Shown here piece by piece: positions 29,112 to 37,907 of a stretch of DNA of 64,000 nt. The notes under the pieces are model-generated. The model saw only the letters and a list, made by a program, of their open reading frames with translations, was not told where the DNA came from and searched no databases. Each line of letters opens with the position of its first letter. Position 1 is the first letter of the stretch. The position numbers and the translations under genes are program-made. This DNA comes from Serratia bockelmannii (GTDB lineage Bacteria; Pseudomonadota; Gammaproteobacteria; Enterobacterales; Enterobacteriaceae): NCBI RefSeq assembly GCF_008011855.1, contig NZ_VOUX01000033.1, forward strand, positions 744,001-808,000. The letters are read 5' to 3'.

Positions 29112-29696
29112 TCAAATGGCGCGTTTGACCTGCTCGTCCAGCAGTTGAGGAATAATATCGGCCAGTTGCGGCGAAAGTTTACGTCTTTTTACGGCGCGGG
29201 ATGGAGGTTGGCATAAACTGCAGATGAAACCATTCAGCGGCTGATGCGCATGAGTGATAAATGCGCCGCCGCAGCAGCTGCAGGCGGAGAGCTGCAACAT
29301 GCCGCTATCGACGAAGCGCACCAGCGTCCAGGCGCGGGTCAGCGCCAGCAACGGCGCCTCGCCGGCCTGCTGCGGACACTGCTCGAGATAGAGGCGATAG
29401 GCTTTGATCACCGCCTCCACTCCGCTGCACTGCCCGCTTTTCATCAGAAACAGGTAGGCGTTGTAAAACATCGACGAGTGAATATTTTGTTCCCAGGTCA
29501 TAAACCAGTCGGTTGAGAACGGTAACATTCCTTTTGGCGGCGGGCTGCCGCGTAACTCCTTGTAAAGTTTAATCAAGCGCCCGCGGCTGAGCTGAGTTTC
29601 ACTCTCCAGCATCTGCAGTCGGGCTCCCAGCGAAATCAGCTCCATAGCGAGCTGAATGTCCTTGGCTTCTTGAACGATACTTTTCTCAACCATCAT
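29112..29696 (-). CDS. flhC: Flagellar master regulator subunit FlhC
   Basis: FlhC joins FlhD in the FlhD4C2 activator of class 2 flagellar genes. The 194-residue protein matches E. coli closely ([38 protein letters not shown]). It keeps the four zinc-binding cysteines in CSCCGG and CSLCQPP. The first ATG overlaps the flhD stop as ATGA; a second ATG follows immediately, so the exact start is open by one residue. Confidence 0.97.
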   Translation of the reverse strand: MMVEKSIVQEAKDIQLAMELISLGARLQMLESETQLSRGRLIKLYKELRGSPPPKGMLPFSTDWFMTWEQNIHSSMFYNAYLFLMKSGQCSGVEAVIKAYRLYLEQCPQQAGEAPLLALTRAWTLVRFVDSGMLQLSACSCCGGAFITHAHQPLNGFICSLCQPPSRAVKRRKLSPQLADIIPQLLDEQVKRAI

Positions 29697-30055
29697 CAGG
29701 CTCTTTTCTTCGTCGGGCTAGCGTCTTTACTCGATAGCTCTTGCAGTAAATGGCTTGATAGCAAAATGCCGGTATGGATTTGTTGCAGATCGTCGACGCG
29801 CGACTCTTTGGTCAGGCGTTCGATGGTCTGGCTTTCGTTAAAGCGGAAGTGGCAAACCAGCTGGTTGGTCTCGGCCAGTTTGACCATTTGCGGCAAAGTC
29901 AGCTGCGCCAGCGCATCGGCCATGGTTTCATCAATACCCAGGCGGAACATCGCGGACGCTTTTTCATCGTTGATCAAACGCTGTGCTAAAAGTAAATATG
30001 ACAAATTGATGTCATAAATATGCTTAAGTAATTCAGACGTACCCATATTCCCCAT
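29696..30055 (-). CDS. flhD: Flagellar master regulator subunit FlhD
   Basis: FlhD is the second subunit of the master activator; its dimers carry DNA-binding and FlhC contacts. The product (119 residues from 30055) contains [24 protein letters not shown], almost as in E. coli, and ends in a basic KKRA tail. A second in-frame ATG at 30046 would give 116 residues. Neither start has an ideal ribosome site. It heads flhDC and has a long AT-rich leader and control region. Confidence 0.96.
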   Translation of the reverse strand: MGNMGTSELLKHIYDINLSYLLLAQRLINDEKASAMFRLGIDETMADALAQLTLPQMVKLAETNQLVCHFRFNESQTIERLTKESRVDDLQQIHTGILLSSHLLQELSSKDASPTKKRA

Positions 30056-30331
30056 CCCGACAGACTATGTTTAAAAACATACGCTGGGTGATAAATTTTA
30101 TCGCCCGTGACTTGGGTTGTTTCCCAAAGTTGGCAAATTAATCTCTCAAAAACGACTGCTATAATTTTCTACAATCGCTAAATTCGACCACTGTTCAGTA
30201 TTTGCTACGAGCGTAAACCTACGTGTATGGATGTACAGCATTCTGCTTCGATAGTGTTTAGTCACCATGAAACTATTTTTACAAATTTAATAAGATTATT
30301 CCTAAAGCAGCGCAACTCTACCCCCGAACCA

Positions 30332-30390
30332 TTAGCACACACAATGTAAGTGAGAGGCAATTTTAAATACAATGTGACATAGATCACAAA
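30332..30390 (-). promoter_or_regulatory. flhDC promoter with perfect CRP site
   Basis: The sequence AATGTGACATAGATCACAAA (30371-30390) contains the full CRP consensus TGTGA-N6-TCACA. Nearer flhD on the minus strand, TTGCCT (30360-30355) and TGCTAA (30337-30332) are spaced by 17 nt and form a plausible sigma-70 promoter. The inferred start is near 30325, leaving a leader of about 270 nt. The CRP centre would be about 55 nt upstream of that start. The box pairing is inference; the CRP motif is exact. Confidence 0.75.
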
Positions 30391-30635
30391 AATAAAAAAT
30401 AATTAAGCCAAATACCCCCAAATACGCTCACTTATTGACCGCCATTTTGTACACAAAACAACCATGGGTAAAAAAACGTCTTAAAAACAATGTTTATCCG
30501 CCAAAAAATTATCTTTTTTAGATCAATTCGAACAAAAGCATCACCAAACCAAAATAACAGAACAAAAATCTGCATATAGGCAACAAACTCAGTATAAATA
30601 ACCATTTGAGTTACTAAAAAATATCCAAGCTGAAA

Positions 30636-30663
30636 AATAACCGGTGTAAACTATAAGGTTATT
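30636..30663 (-). terminator. Terminator-like hairpin of a possible RNA upstream of flhDC
   Basis: On the minus strand AATAACC and GGTTATT form a 7-bp stem with a 14-nt loop, followed by TTTTC. It lies about 170 nt downstream of the sigma-28-like promoter at 30841-30867. The stem is AT-rich, so termination would be modest. Confidence 0.35.
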
Positions 30664-30833
30664 AGCTATCGGATTTGACTTAAGCCCCCAGCCTGAGGCT
30701 GTTTTAATTTTCAACATCAGGTGATTATGGCTTATCAATGATTCGCGGGCGTAGTGAACAAGCTCACAGACGTAACGATATGTTTCCGTATTAGCACGAT
30801 GCAAGAATACTTTTTTTGCGTTAAATTCCGCCA
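30636..30833 (-). ncRNA. Candidate FliA-dependent small RNA
   Basis: This is the stretch between a near-consensus sigma-28 promoter and a terminator-like hairpin. No convincing coding sequence begins inside it: the ATG of the 89-codon open frame here lies within the promoter spacer, upstream of the inferred transcript start. A transcript of about 200 nt is predicted. The 3' end and any target are unknown. It could instead be a long alternative leader that continues into flhDC. Confidence 0.35.
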
Positions 30834-30840
30834 AAACGAT

Positions 30841-30867
30841 ATATCGGCAGCTCGCCATAAAACTTTA
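30841..30867 (-). promoter_or_regulatory. Sigma-28-like promoter upstream of flhDC
   Basis: On the minus strand the sequence reads TAAAGTTT-N11-GCCGATAT: a perfect -35 and 7 of 8 -10 positions with exact spacing. It points toward flhDC, about 785 bp from the flhD start. No such element is expected at a class 1 operon. Confidence 0.7.
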
Positions 30868-31383
30868 ATGCTTTTTATTTCTTTTTTGTCGTCGTGATAA
30901 TTTCCCCTCATCCCCAGATGATTATTTACATGGCTTACGATTTCATCCCCTTATGGTCATAAAATAAAACGCAGTTTTGTTTTACTCTTCATATTTCTCC
31001 ATCGAGAAAAACGGCGTTTTAACGTCAGCGGCGGCGAAAAACACCACCCAATGCCGCGGCCGGGTGAAAAAATCACTGCAGAATGAGGCCTGGCACGGCA
31101 GCGCGTGCTTGTGCACAGCAGCGACGACGACGCGTCTGCCGTCAGCCGCCCTGAGACTTTCCCTATTTCTCCATTTATCAGCAGGATGAGATTGCTGACG
31201 GCGCACGGGCATATTATGATTTATCAAAGCGCCGCTACGGGCGGCGTGACATCATTACCCAGTGCAATTTATCTACTTGAAATGATTTTTGTCAGGTCGT
31301 ACATCACTACCTCGACGGCGTCGCCGTGAGCCGCCGATGTGTTATTCACCCGGCTTTAACTATTAACAGGCTATATTTTAATC

Positions 31384-31599
31384 ATGACCGATACGCTCGA
31401 ATATCTGCTGACATTCCGTAAATGCTCCTCTTTGGACAGCCTGGAGAAGGTGTACGACAAACTGAACTACTCCATTGAAAATGATACAGAAATGAGCAAT
31501 ATGTACCGCGCTGCCGACCACCGTCGCGCTGAGCTGGTTGCCGGTAAACTGTTCGATCTGGGCAAGGTGCCGAAAACGCTGTGGACGCAGGTGCTTTAA
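31384..31599 (+). CDS. cnu: Hha/YmoA-family protein Cnu (YdgT-like)
   Basis: This is a 71-residue Hha-family modulator that binds H-NS and helps silence horizontally acquired and temperature-sensitive genes. The stretch [19 protein letters not shown]...[28 protein letters not shown] matches E. coli Cnu (YdgT, 71 residues) better than Hha itself. It is transcribed away from flhDC, on the other side of the long control region, a location not found in E. coli. It could modulate H-NS effects on flhDC, which is inference. Confidence 0.88.
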   Translation: MTDTLEYLLTFRKCSSLDSLEKVYDKLNYSIENDTEMSNMYRAADHRRAELVAGKLFDLGKVPKTLWTQVL

Positions 31600-31796
31600 T
31601 TCAGTGAAATTACGTGCGGCAACGGTTTTATCTTTTATTGCTATATAACCGGTGCAAATTCAGCTTTTATTGCCGCGCGTGATGCGAAACACATTTATTC
31701 CACCCGCCAGGTTCTACCCTTTATCCGACGCAAGACTTCCACCAAGGCCACCGATGCGGCAGCCTGAAACACGATGGATACAACAAGGAGTAGGAT

Positions 31797-32216
31797 ATGG
31801 GGTATCAAAACGTTCTGGTCACCGTTGCCGTTGCCCCTGACAGCCACCGTCTGGTGGAAAAGGCCGTCTCCATCGTCCGCCCTTACAGCGGCAGCATCAC
31901 CTTGCTGAGCACGCTCGCCAACCCGGAAATGTACAATAATTTCGCCGGGCCAATGCTGGGCGATTTACGCACGTTGATGGAGGAGGAAACCCGGCTGTTT
32001 ATGGAGGAACTGCGTCAACGCGCCGGTTACCCGATCGCCGAGACGTTGATCGTGCACGGCGAGCTGGGTGATAGCCTGGAATACGCCAGCCGCCGTCAGC
32101 CGTTCGACCTGCTGCTCTGCGGCAACCATCGCGACGGCATGATGAATAAGGTCTCCTGTTCCGCCGCCCGCTTTATCAATATCAGCCATATCGACGTGCT
32201 GATCGTTCCGCTCTAA
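31797..32216 (+). CDS. uspC: Universal stress protein UspC
   Basis: The 139-residue protein has the universal stress protein fold (VLVTVAVAPDSHRLVEKAVSIVRPYSGSITLLSTLANPEMY...) and ends with the usual CSAARFINISHIDVLIVPL. The PEMYNNFAGPMLGDLRTLMEEET stretch is shared with E. coli UspC (YecG), which is also the neighbour of flhDC and is linked to motility and salt stress. It has a strong AAGGAG ribosome site. The 197-nt gap before it has no clear promoter that I can defend. Confidence 0.88.
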   Translation: MGYQNVLVTVAVAPDSHRLVEKAVSIVRPYSGSITLLSTLANPEMYNNFAGPMLGDLRTLMEEETRLFMEELRQRAGYPIAETLIVHGELGDSLEYASRRQPFDLLLCGNHRDGMMNKVSCSAARFINISHIDVLIVPL

Positions 32217-32301
32217 GGCTAAGCACATTCGGTAACGTTGCCTTGCCGCCCCTGGACTAGGCTTAACGAATCTTGTTTGTCGCAACGCAAAGGAGCTTTC
32301 G

Positions 32302-33333
32302 ATGTCCCCTTCTCAACAGAACCGCCGCTTCCTGCTGGCTTCGCGTCCGCACGGCGAACCGACGGCGGCCAACTTCCGTCTCGATACCGTCCCCGCACCG
32401 CAGCCCGCCGCCGGGCAGCTGGTGCTGCGCACTGTTTATCTGTCGCTGGATCCTTATATGCGCGGGCGCATGAGCGATGCCCCCTCCTACGCGCCGCCGG
32501 TGGAGATCGGTCAGGTCATGGTGGGCGGTACGGTATCGCGCGTGGCGGCTTCACAGCATCCCGATTTCAACGTCGGCGATTGGGTGTTGGGTTATGACGG
32601 CTGGCAGGATTACGCCCTGTCTGACGGCAGCGGCCTGCGCAACCTAGGCCCGCACCTGCCGCATCCTTCCCGCCTGCTGGGCGTGCTGGGCATGCCGGGA
32701 TTTACCGCTTACATGGGGTTGCTCGACATCGGCCAACCGCAGGCAGGTGAAACGCTGGTGGTCGCCGCCGCCAGCGGTGCGGTCGGTTCGGTGGTCGGCC
32801 AAATCGGGAAGCTGAAAGGCTGCCGCGTCGTCGGCGTCGCCGGCGGTGCGGAAAAATGCCGCTATGTGGTGGAAGAGTTGGGTTTCGACGCCTGTCTCGA
32901 TCACCGCGCCCCTGACTTTGCCGAACAGCTGGCGGCCGCCTGCCCAAAAGGCATCGACATCTATTACGAAAACGTCGGTGGGGCGGTGTTCGACGCCGTG
33001 CTGCCGCTGTTGAACACCAAAGCACGCATTCCGGTGTGCGGCATCATCGCCCATTACAATGCCACCGGATTACCTGCGGGGCCGGACCGCTTGCCCCTGC
33101 TGGAAGGGCTGATCCTGCGCAAACGCATCCGCATGCAGGGCTTTATCATCTTCGACGACTACGGCTCACGCTTTGACGAATTCTTGCAACAAATGAGCAG
33201 TTGGGTCGAACAGGGGAAAATCAAGTTCCGCGAGGACATCGTTGATGGGCTGGAGCAGGCGCCGCAGGCGTTTATCGGCCTGCTGCAGGGCAAAAACTTC
33301 GGCAAACTGGTGATCCGCGTCGCCGACGAATAA
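32302..33333 (+). CDS. curA: NADPH-dependent oxidoreductase, CurA family
   Basis: This is a medium-chain dehydrogenase/reductase without zinc ligands, 343 residues, closest to E. coli CurA (YncB), an NADPH-dependent reductase of curcumin and related enones. It shares TVYLSLDPYMRGRMSD, the LGMPGFTAYMGLLDIGQP stretch, the nucleotide-binding AAASGAVGSVVGQIGKLKGCRVVGVAGG (about 155-183) and the YENVGG segment. A perfect AAGGAG lies 6 nt before the ATG. It ends in a strong terminator and appears to be a single-gene unit. Confidence 0.92.
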   Translation: MSPSQQNRRFLLASRPHGEPTAANFRLDTVPAPQPAAGQLVLRTVYLSLDPYMRGRMSDAPSYAPPVEIGQVMVGGTVSRVAASQHPDFNVGDWVLGYDGWQDYALSDGSGLRNLGPHLPHPSRLLGVLGMPGFTAYMGLLDIGQPQAGETLVVAAASGAVGSVVGQIGKLKGCRVVGVAGGAEKCRYVVEELGFDACLDHRAPDFAEQLAAACPKGIDIYYENVGGAVFDAVLPLLNTKARIPVCGIIAHYNATGLPAGPDRLPLLEGLILRKRIRMQGFIIFDDYGSRFDEFLQQMSSWVEQGKIKFREDIVDGLEQAPQAFIGLLQGKNFGKLVIRVADE

Positions 33334-33338
33334 CCCGT

Positions 33339-33370
33339 AGCAGGGCGTGGTACACCACGCCCTGCTTTTA
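33339..33370 (+). terminator. Rho-independent terminator of curA
   Basis: AGCAGGGCGTGG and CCACGCCCTGCT form a perfect 12-bp stem with loop TACA, followed by TTTTA. It starts 6 nt after the curA stop. It lies between convergent curA and pcp and overlaps the end of pcp. Confidence 0.9.
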
Positions 33371-34015
33371 ATGTACGGCGCCGTCGCCGAATCGCACATC
33401 TTCCTCTACCGTCAGCGTCACCTGTACGACCGTGCGCACCGCTTCCACCATCGTCGCCAGCGCCATGCTCGGCTTGCCCGGATGGGACGCCGCCAGTTCA
33501 TGACTGTACGGAATATGTACGAATCCACCCCTGACACTCACGTGCTGCGTCTCCAGATAGTGCCGCAGACCGTAAAAAATATGGTTGCAGTTATAGGTAC
33601 CTGCCGTATAAGAAACCGCCGCCGGGATCCCCTGTCGGCGCAGCTGCTGCACTGCGGCCTTCACCGGCAACGTGCTAAAATACCCTACCGGCCCGCCGGC
33701 CACCACCGGTACGTCGATCGGCTGTTTACCGGCATTGTCGGGAATGCGGGCATCGATCAGATTGATGGCCACCCGTTCCAGCGAAATCTCGGCCCGGCCG
33801 CCGGCCAGGCCCAGACAAATCACCGCCAGCGGCTGCAGCGCCTCAATCGCCGCGATCAATTGCTGATTGGCCACGCCCAATACGCAGGGCAGCTCGAGCA
33901 CCGCGATCTCCGCGCCGGCAATATGTTCACCGGCCAGCGCCTGCGCAATTTGCCAGGAAGGATTCACCGCATCACCATCGAACGGCTCAATGCCGGTGAC
34001 CAAGACTTTGTTCAT
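33368..34015 (-). CDS. pcp: Pyrrolidone-carboxylate peptidase
   Basis: This enzyme removes N-terminal pyroglutamate from peptides in the cytoplasm. The 215-residue product has the family length and the three catalytic sites: glutamate in ISLERVAIN, cysteine in TYNCNHIFYGL and histidine in GFVHIPYSH. The ATG at 34015 is chosen for length and because AGGGGA lies about 5 nt before it; another ATG is three bases upstream. It is divergent from a LysR-type gene 97 nt away that may control it. Confidence 0.94.
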   Translation of the reverse strand: MNKVLVTGIEPFDGDAVNPSWQIAQALAGEHIAGAEIAVLELPCVLGVANQQLIAAIEALQPLAVICLGLAGGRAEISLERVAINLIDARIPDNAGKQPIDVPVVAGGPVGYFSTLPVKAAVQQLRRQGIPAAVSYTAGTYNCNHIFYGLRHYLETQHVSVRGGFVHIPYSHELAASHPGKPSMALATMVEAVRTVVQVTLTVEEDVRFGDGAVH

Positions 34016-34112
34016 CATTTCCCCTGATTGAAGGCTAAATTTGTGTGCTTTCAGCCTAAAGAACACAGTATGATTCTGGAAATGGATTATCTGTATATAG
34101 AGTATTCATAAA

Positions 34113-35045
34113 ATGAATTTAGCCAGCGTCGATCTCAACTTGCTGGTGGTGTTTGAGGCGTTGTATCAGACGCGCAACGTCACCGCCGCAGGCCGGCGTC
34201 TTAACCGCGCTCAGCCCTCCGTCAGCAATGCATTGGCGCGGCTGCGCATTCTTCTCAACGATCCCCTGTTTGTGCGCAGCGGCGGCGGCATGTCACCCAC
34301 GCCGCGCGCCCACCAATTGATGCCGCAAATACAGCAGGTGCTTGAACAGATCCATCTGGCGTTGGCCCCCCCTGCCCGTTTCGATCCGGCTACCGCCGGG
34401 CAGCGGCGTTTTACGCTGGCGGCCGGCGACTATGCCGATATCTTGCTGCTGCCCACCCTCATCAGCCGGTTGCGTCAGACCGCCCCCGGCATCGATATTC
34501 GCGTTTCGCGTCTGGATCGCCACAATATTTATCGGCAACTGGATCGCGGCGAGGTGGATATCGCGCTGGGAGGGCACCTTTCCGGTGCGGAGAGCCACTA
34601 TGTGCGCACGTTGTTTGAAGAGCATCTGGTGTGTATCGCCAGCCGTTCACACCCACAGCTGGCGGATGGCCGCTGGGATCTGGCACGCTACCTCAGCCTG
34701 CCGCATGGGCTGTACGCACCGGCAGACGATGGCTCTGCCAGAGGGCTGGTCGACCGGCGTCTGGCGGAAATCGGCGGTCAGCGGCGCGTCGCCGTGACCT
34801 TTTCACATATTGCCGCTCTGCCGGCCGTGGTCGCCGACAGCGATCTGATCGCCACGCTGGCCGCCAGCGCGGCCCGGCATTTTTCCGATCCGCAACGCGT
34901 ACGCATTCTCCCGCTGCCTGACGAGTTGGCCATCGCGCCTTTCCCCATTGAGCTGATCGCCGGCCGGCAGGCGCAACGCGACCCGGCGTTAATCTGGCTC
35001 TGCGAGCTGGTAGGTCAACTCTCCTTCGACTCCTCTCCACGTTAA
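34113..35045 (+). CDS. LysR-family transcriptional regulator
   Basis: The 310-residue protein has the LysR winged helix-turn-helix at the N-terminus (LNLLVVFEALYQTRNVTAAGRRLNRAQPSVSNALARLRILLNDPLFVR). It is followed by a periplasmic-binding-like effector domain (from about residue 90). The LRxxxNDPLFVR ending of the DNA-binding domain is typical. It is divergent from pcp, the usual arrangement for a LysR protein and its target, so pcp control is likely but unproven. The ligand is unknown. Confidence 0.9.
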   Translation: MNLASVDLNLLVVFEALYQTRNVTAAGRRLNRAQPSVSNALARLRILLNDPLFVRSGGGMSPTPRAHQLMPQIQQVLEQIHLALAPPARFDPATAGQRRFTLAAGDYADILLLPTLISRLRQTAPGIDIRVSRLDRHNIYRQLDRGEVDIALGGHLSGAESHYVRTLFEEHLVCIASRSHPQLADGRWDLARYLSLPHGLYAPADDGSARGLVDRRLAEIGGQRRVAVTFSHIAALPAVVADSDLIATLAASAARHFSDPQRVRILPLPDELAIAPFPIELIAGRQAQRDPALIWLCELVGQLSFDSSPR

Positions 35046-35085
35046 CGACGGTATTCGCTGCATTTTCAACCGTTCAAACGCATGT

Positions 35086-35112
35086 TCCCAGGCCCGTCGG
35101 TGGGCCCTGGGA
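35086..35112 (+). terminator. Hairpin after the LysR gene
   Basis: TCCCAGGCCC and GGGCCCTGGGA pair with one bulge around a GTCGGT loop, 41 nt beyond the stop. No T-run follows. Confidence 0.5.
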
Positions 35113-35557
35113 CGCCCACCAAATAGGAATCATCCGAATTAACATTCGCCAAATTTATATATTTGATCATCTTTAACTGGCAAATGGTAAGGATAAAAAA
35201 CAGTCAGCGACTTTTTTTACGTAAAAAAAGAGTTGTTTTATAAGCACGTTGGCTTATGTGTTACACATTTATTCTTTGGTATTACCAATTTCCCAATAAT
35301 TTGAGATAAAAAATGATCTGCTCGCATCTATATGTTTTAGATAGTAAAAAACAAGATCGTGAGCAAGTTAACGAATTGAGCATTGATCCACAAGGCTATT
35401 TTGCAAATGCAGAGCTCTATTGTAGACTGCACAAATCGTGCCTTTGTGTAAACTTTGTTAAATCTTTCGTCAGTTCCTGTCTCTATTCGTGACAGATACG
35501 CCATCGGGATCGCGCGTCAATTCTCGTGCGGTAGCTATGCCTAAAGCGGGGAATAGT
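35113..35557. other. AT-rich intergenic region before vgrG
   Basis: The stretch is strongly AT-rich with poly-T/A tracts, a contrast with GC-rich vgrG, and should hold the T6SS promoter and possibly H-NS sites. I see no sigma-54 box. It also holds an open frame of 59 codons (35313-35492, starting MICSHLYVLDSKKQDREQV, five cysteines). That frame lacks a good ribosome site, so I do not call it a gene. Confidence 0.5.
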
Positions 35558-37897
35558 ATGGATCGTCTTATCATTGCGCACACGCCCTTGCCCTCCCATC
35601 AGCTGTTGTTCAGAAGCCTTTTCGGCGAGGAAAAACTGGCCGGATTGTTCGAGTTCGACGTCGAGTTGCTCAGCCCCGACAATCGGCTCGATCTGAAAGC
35701 GCTGCTGGGACAAAAAATCACGCTGGAGCTGCGGGGCAATCCGTTGGCACCGCGTTATCTCAACGGCAATATCACGCGCATGACCCTCTCCGGCCGAGAA
35801 GCTGGCGGCAACCGTTACTATATCTACCGCGCCGTGCTGCGCCCCACGCTGTGGTATCTGACGCAAAACCGCGATTTTCGCATCCACCAGGAAAAAACCG
35901 TTCCCGACATCCTGACTCAGGTGCTGGGGCAGTATCAGGTGAAAATCGATAACCGCCTGAGTTACGACTACCGCATCTGGGGATACTGCGTGCAGTATCA
36001 GGAGAGCGATTTCGATTTCATCAGCCGTCTGATGGAACACGAAGGCATCTATTATTATTTCACGCACCAGCAAGACGGCCATACGCTGGTGCTGGCTGAC
36101 GCGCCGGCGGCCCATCAGGAACTCGCCGGCTACGCCAGCATTCCCTACCAGCTCGCGGAAGGTGGCCTGGTGGAAAACAAGGACAGCATCAATAGCTGGA
36201 GCGTTTCTGACGCCATCACGCCCAGCCTCTATAGCCTGGATGACTACGATTTTCGTAAGCCGCGCGCGCGGTTGCTGGAGGCCCGGCAGAATCCCGCCTC
36301 GTTCGCGCAGGACAAAGCCGAGGTGTTCGACTGGCCCGGTCGCTATACCGATCACGCCCACGGCCAGTTTTACGTCAAGGTTCGCCAACAGGAGTTCGAA
36401 GCGCAGCACGAGCAGATGAGCGGCGAAGGCAATTCGCAGGGCATTGCGCCCGGCTACCGTTTTCAACTGACCCAGGCGCCGCGTATGGAAGACAACCGCG
36501 CCTACCTGGTGGTCAGCGCGCAGTACTTCATGCAGGAAAACAGCTACGCCAGCAACGATAATGATGTTGGCGAGCAGCGAACCGAATTTCAGGTCGTTCC
36601 GGCGGACATCAATTGGCGCCCGGCGCGCACCACGCCTTGGCCGAAAACCCACGGCCCGCAAACTGCCGAAGTAGTGGGCCCGGAAGGCGAAAGCATCTGG
36701 ACCGATAAATATGGCCGGGTGAAACTCAAATTCCGTTGGGATCGCCACGGCAGCGGCAATGAAACCAGTTCCTGTTGGGTGCGCGTCTCGAGCGCCTGGG
36801 CCGGCTGGAAATACGGTGGGATCCAGATCCCGCGCGTGGGTGAGGAAGTGGTGGTCGACTTTATCAACGGCGATCCGGATCGCCCTATCATCACCGGCCG
36901 CGTTTACAACGAAGACAGCATGCCGCCGTGGGATCTGCCCGGCGACGCCACTAAAATGGGCTTTATGAGCCGCAGTAAAGGCGGCGGCGCCGACAACGCC
37001 AGCTTCCTGTTCCTGGAAGACTCGCCCGGCAACGAATCGTTCGACATGCATGCCGAACGCAACATGAACATGACGGTGGAAAACGACAAGAACGTCAATA
37101 TTGACGGCAGTCGCACCACCACCATCGGGCGCCAGCAGGACGACACCGTCACCGGCGACGCCACGTTCCTGTACAAAGCGAAACGCACGACGACCGTCAA
37201 TGGGCTGGACACCGCCAACCTGAACGCTCACCAGACGGTGAACATCAAAGGCGGCCGCGACCTGACGATTATCGACGGCGGCGATAAAATCGACATCACC
37301 GGCAATCAGTCTTTCAAGCTTGACGGCGCGCAGACGCAAAACATTACGCAAACCCAGCATGTCACGGTGAAAGGCAACCAGACCCTCGACATTACCGAAG
37401 GGCAACAGACCAGCACCATCAAGCAGGGGCAGACCGTCAACATCACCGCCGGCGGTCAGCACACCACCATTACTGCCGGCGGGCAAGTCCTGACGATTGA
37501 AGCGGGCGGCCAGACCGCTACCGTGACCGGGGATGTCACCGAAACCTATAATAATAACCAGAACACGACGATCACCGGCACGCTGACCATCAAGGCGAAA
37601 ACCATTGATATCACCAGTGCGGACGGCGTCTCGGTACAAACGCCGAACTGGAAAGATAACTGCCACGGCTGGAAATGGGTGGCGACCGGGGCCAATTTTG
37701 CCTTCTACGGCTCCAATCTTTCGTTGACGGCGACCAGCCTTAAACACACGATGCTGGATATCTCGCATAACCCGCTGTCGATCAGCAAAACCAATTTCAA
37801 GCTCAGTAATGATCCCATGACGTTCACTCAGCTTGGCGCGCTGGTCACCAACGGTGCCTTACGATTGAGCACCAAGGCGCTGGCGATCTTCTTGTAA
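35558..37897 (+). CDS. vgrG: T6SS spike protein VgrG (TssI)
   Basis: VgrG forms the trimeric spike at the tip of the Hcp tube. The protein (779 residues from 35558) has a gp27-like N-terminal region (from about 10; FEFDVELLSPD, YCVQYQESDFDFISRLMEHEGIYYYF) and a gp5-like OB domain (about 365-480, TDKYGRVKLKFRWDRHG, IQIPRVGEEVVVDFINGDPDRPIITGRVYN). A long threonine-rich beta-prism follows. The last 90 residues depart from the repeats and form a non-enzymatic-looking extension. I prefer the ATG with GGGGA 5 nt upstream; a GTG at 35489 is also in frame. It opens the T6SS locus. Confidence 0.96.
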   Translation: MDRLIIAHTPLPSHQLLFRSLFGEEKLAGLFEFDVELLSPDNRLDLKALLGQKITLELRGNPLAPRYLNGNITRMTLSGREAGGNRYYIYRAVLRPTLWYLTQNRDFRIHQEKTVPDILTQVLGQYQVKIDNRLSYDYRIWGYCVQYQESDFDFISRLMEHEGIYYYFTHQQDGHTLVLADAPAAHQELAGYASIPYQLAEGGLVENKDSINSWSVSDAITPSLYSLDDYDFRKPRARLLEARQNPASFAQDKAEVFDWPGRYTDHAHGQFYVKVRQQEFEAQHEQMSGEGNSQGIAPGYRFQLTQAPRMEDNRAYLVVSAQYFMQENSYASNDNDVGEQRTEFQVVPADINWRPARTTPWPKTHGPQTAEVVGPEGESIWTDKYGRVKLKFRWDRHGSGNETSSCWVRVSSAWAGWKYGGIQIPRVGEEVVVDFINGDPDRPIITGRVYNEDSMPPWDLPGDATKMGFMSRSKGGGADNASFLFLEDSPGNESFDMHAERNMNMTVENDKNVNIDGSRTTTIGRQQDDTVTGDATFLYKAKRTTTVNGLDTANLNAHQTVNIKGGRDLTIIDGGDKIDITGNQSFKLDGAQTQNITQTQHVTVKGNQTLDITEGQQTSTIKQGQTVNITAGGQHTTITAGGQVLTIEAGGQTATVTGDVTETYNNNQNTTITGTLTIKAKTIDITSADGVSVQTPNWKDNCHGWKWVATGANFAFYGSNLSLTATSLKHTMLDISHNPLSISKTNFKLSNDPMTFTQLGALVTNGALRLSTKALAIFL

Positions 37898-37907
37898 AGG
37901 GACTCCC

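Larger units (their letters stand above)
30391..31383. other. Long intergenic region between flhDC and cnu
   Basis: This stretch is mostly AT-rich, with a more GC-rich patch around 31020-31200. Apart from the sigma-28-like promoter and possible RNA listed separately, I see a plus-strand hairpin CAGCC-TGA-GGCTG followed by TTTTAATTTT at about 30690-30712, which looks like a terminator. I find no convincing gene: the 89-codon minus-strand frame (30589-30858) and short plus-strand frames lack ribosome sites and family resemblance. Such regions typically bind H-NS and other regulators. Confidence 0.6.

Noticed and set aside
30589-30858. 89-codon minus-strand frame upstream of flhDC
   Set aside because: Its ATG lies in the spacer of the sigma-28-like promoter, there is no ribosome site, and the protein resembles nothing I know.
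31084-31120. TGGCACGG as a sigma-54 promoter between flhDC and cnu
   Set aside because: The -12 half (TTGCA-type) is absent at the required spacing.
31105-31329. 74-codon plus-strand frame before cnu
   Set aside because: No ribosome site and no recognisable domain; lies in the regulatory region.
35313-35492. 59-codon cysteine-containing frame before vgrG
   Set aside because: AT-rich region where chance frames are less expected than in GC-rich DNA, but no ribosome site, no family match and overlap with a possible early vgrG start. Kept only as a note in the intergenic entry.
35483-37768. 761-codon open frame on the minus strand opposite vgrG
   Set aside because: vgrG on the plus strand is unmistakable by domain order. 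The antisense frame has biased, low-complexity composition typical of the complement of GC-rich coding DNA and no family pattern.
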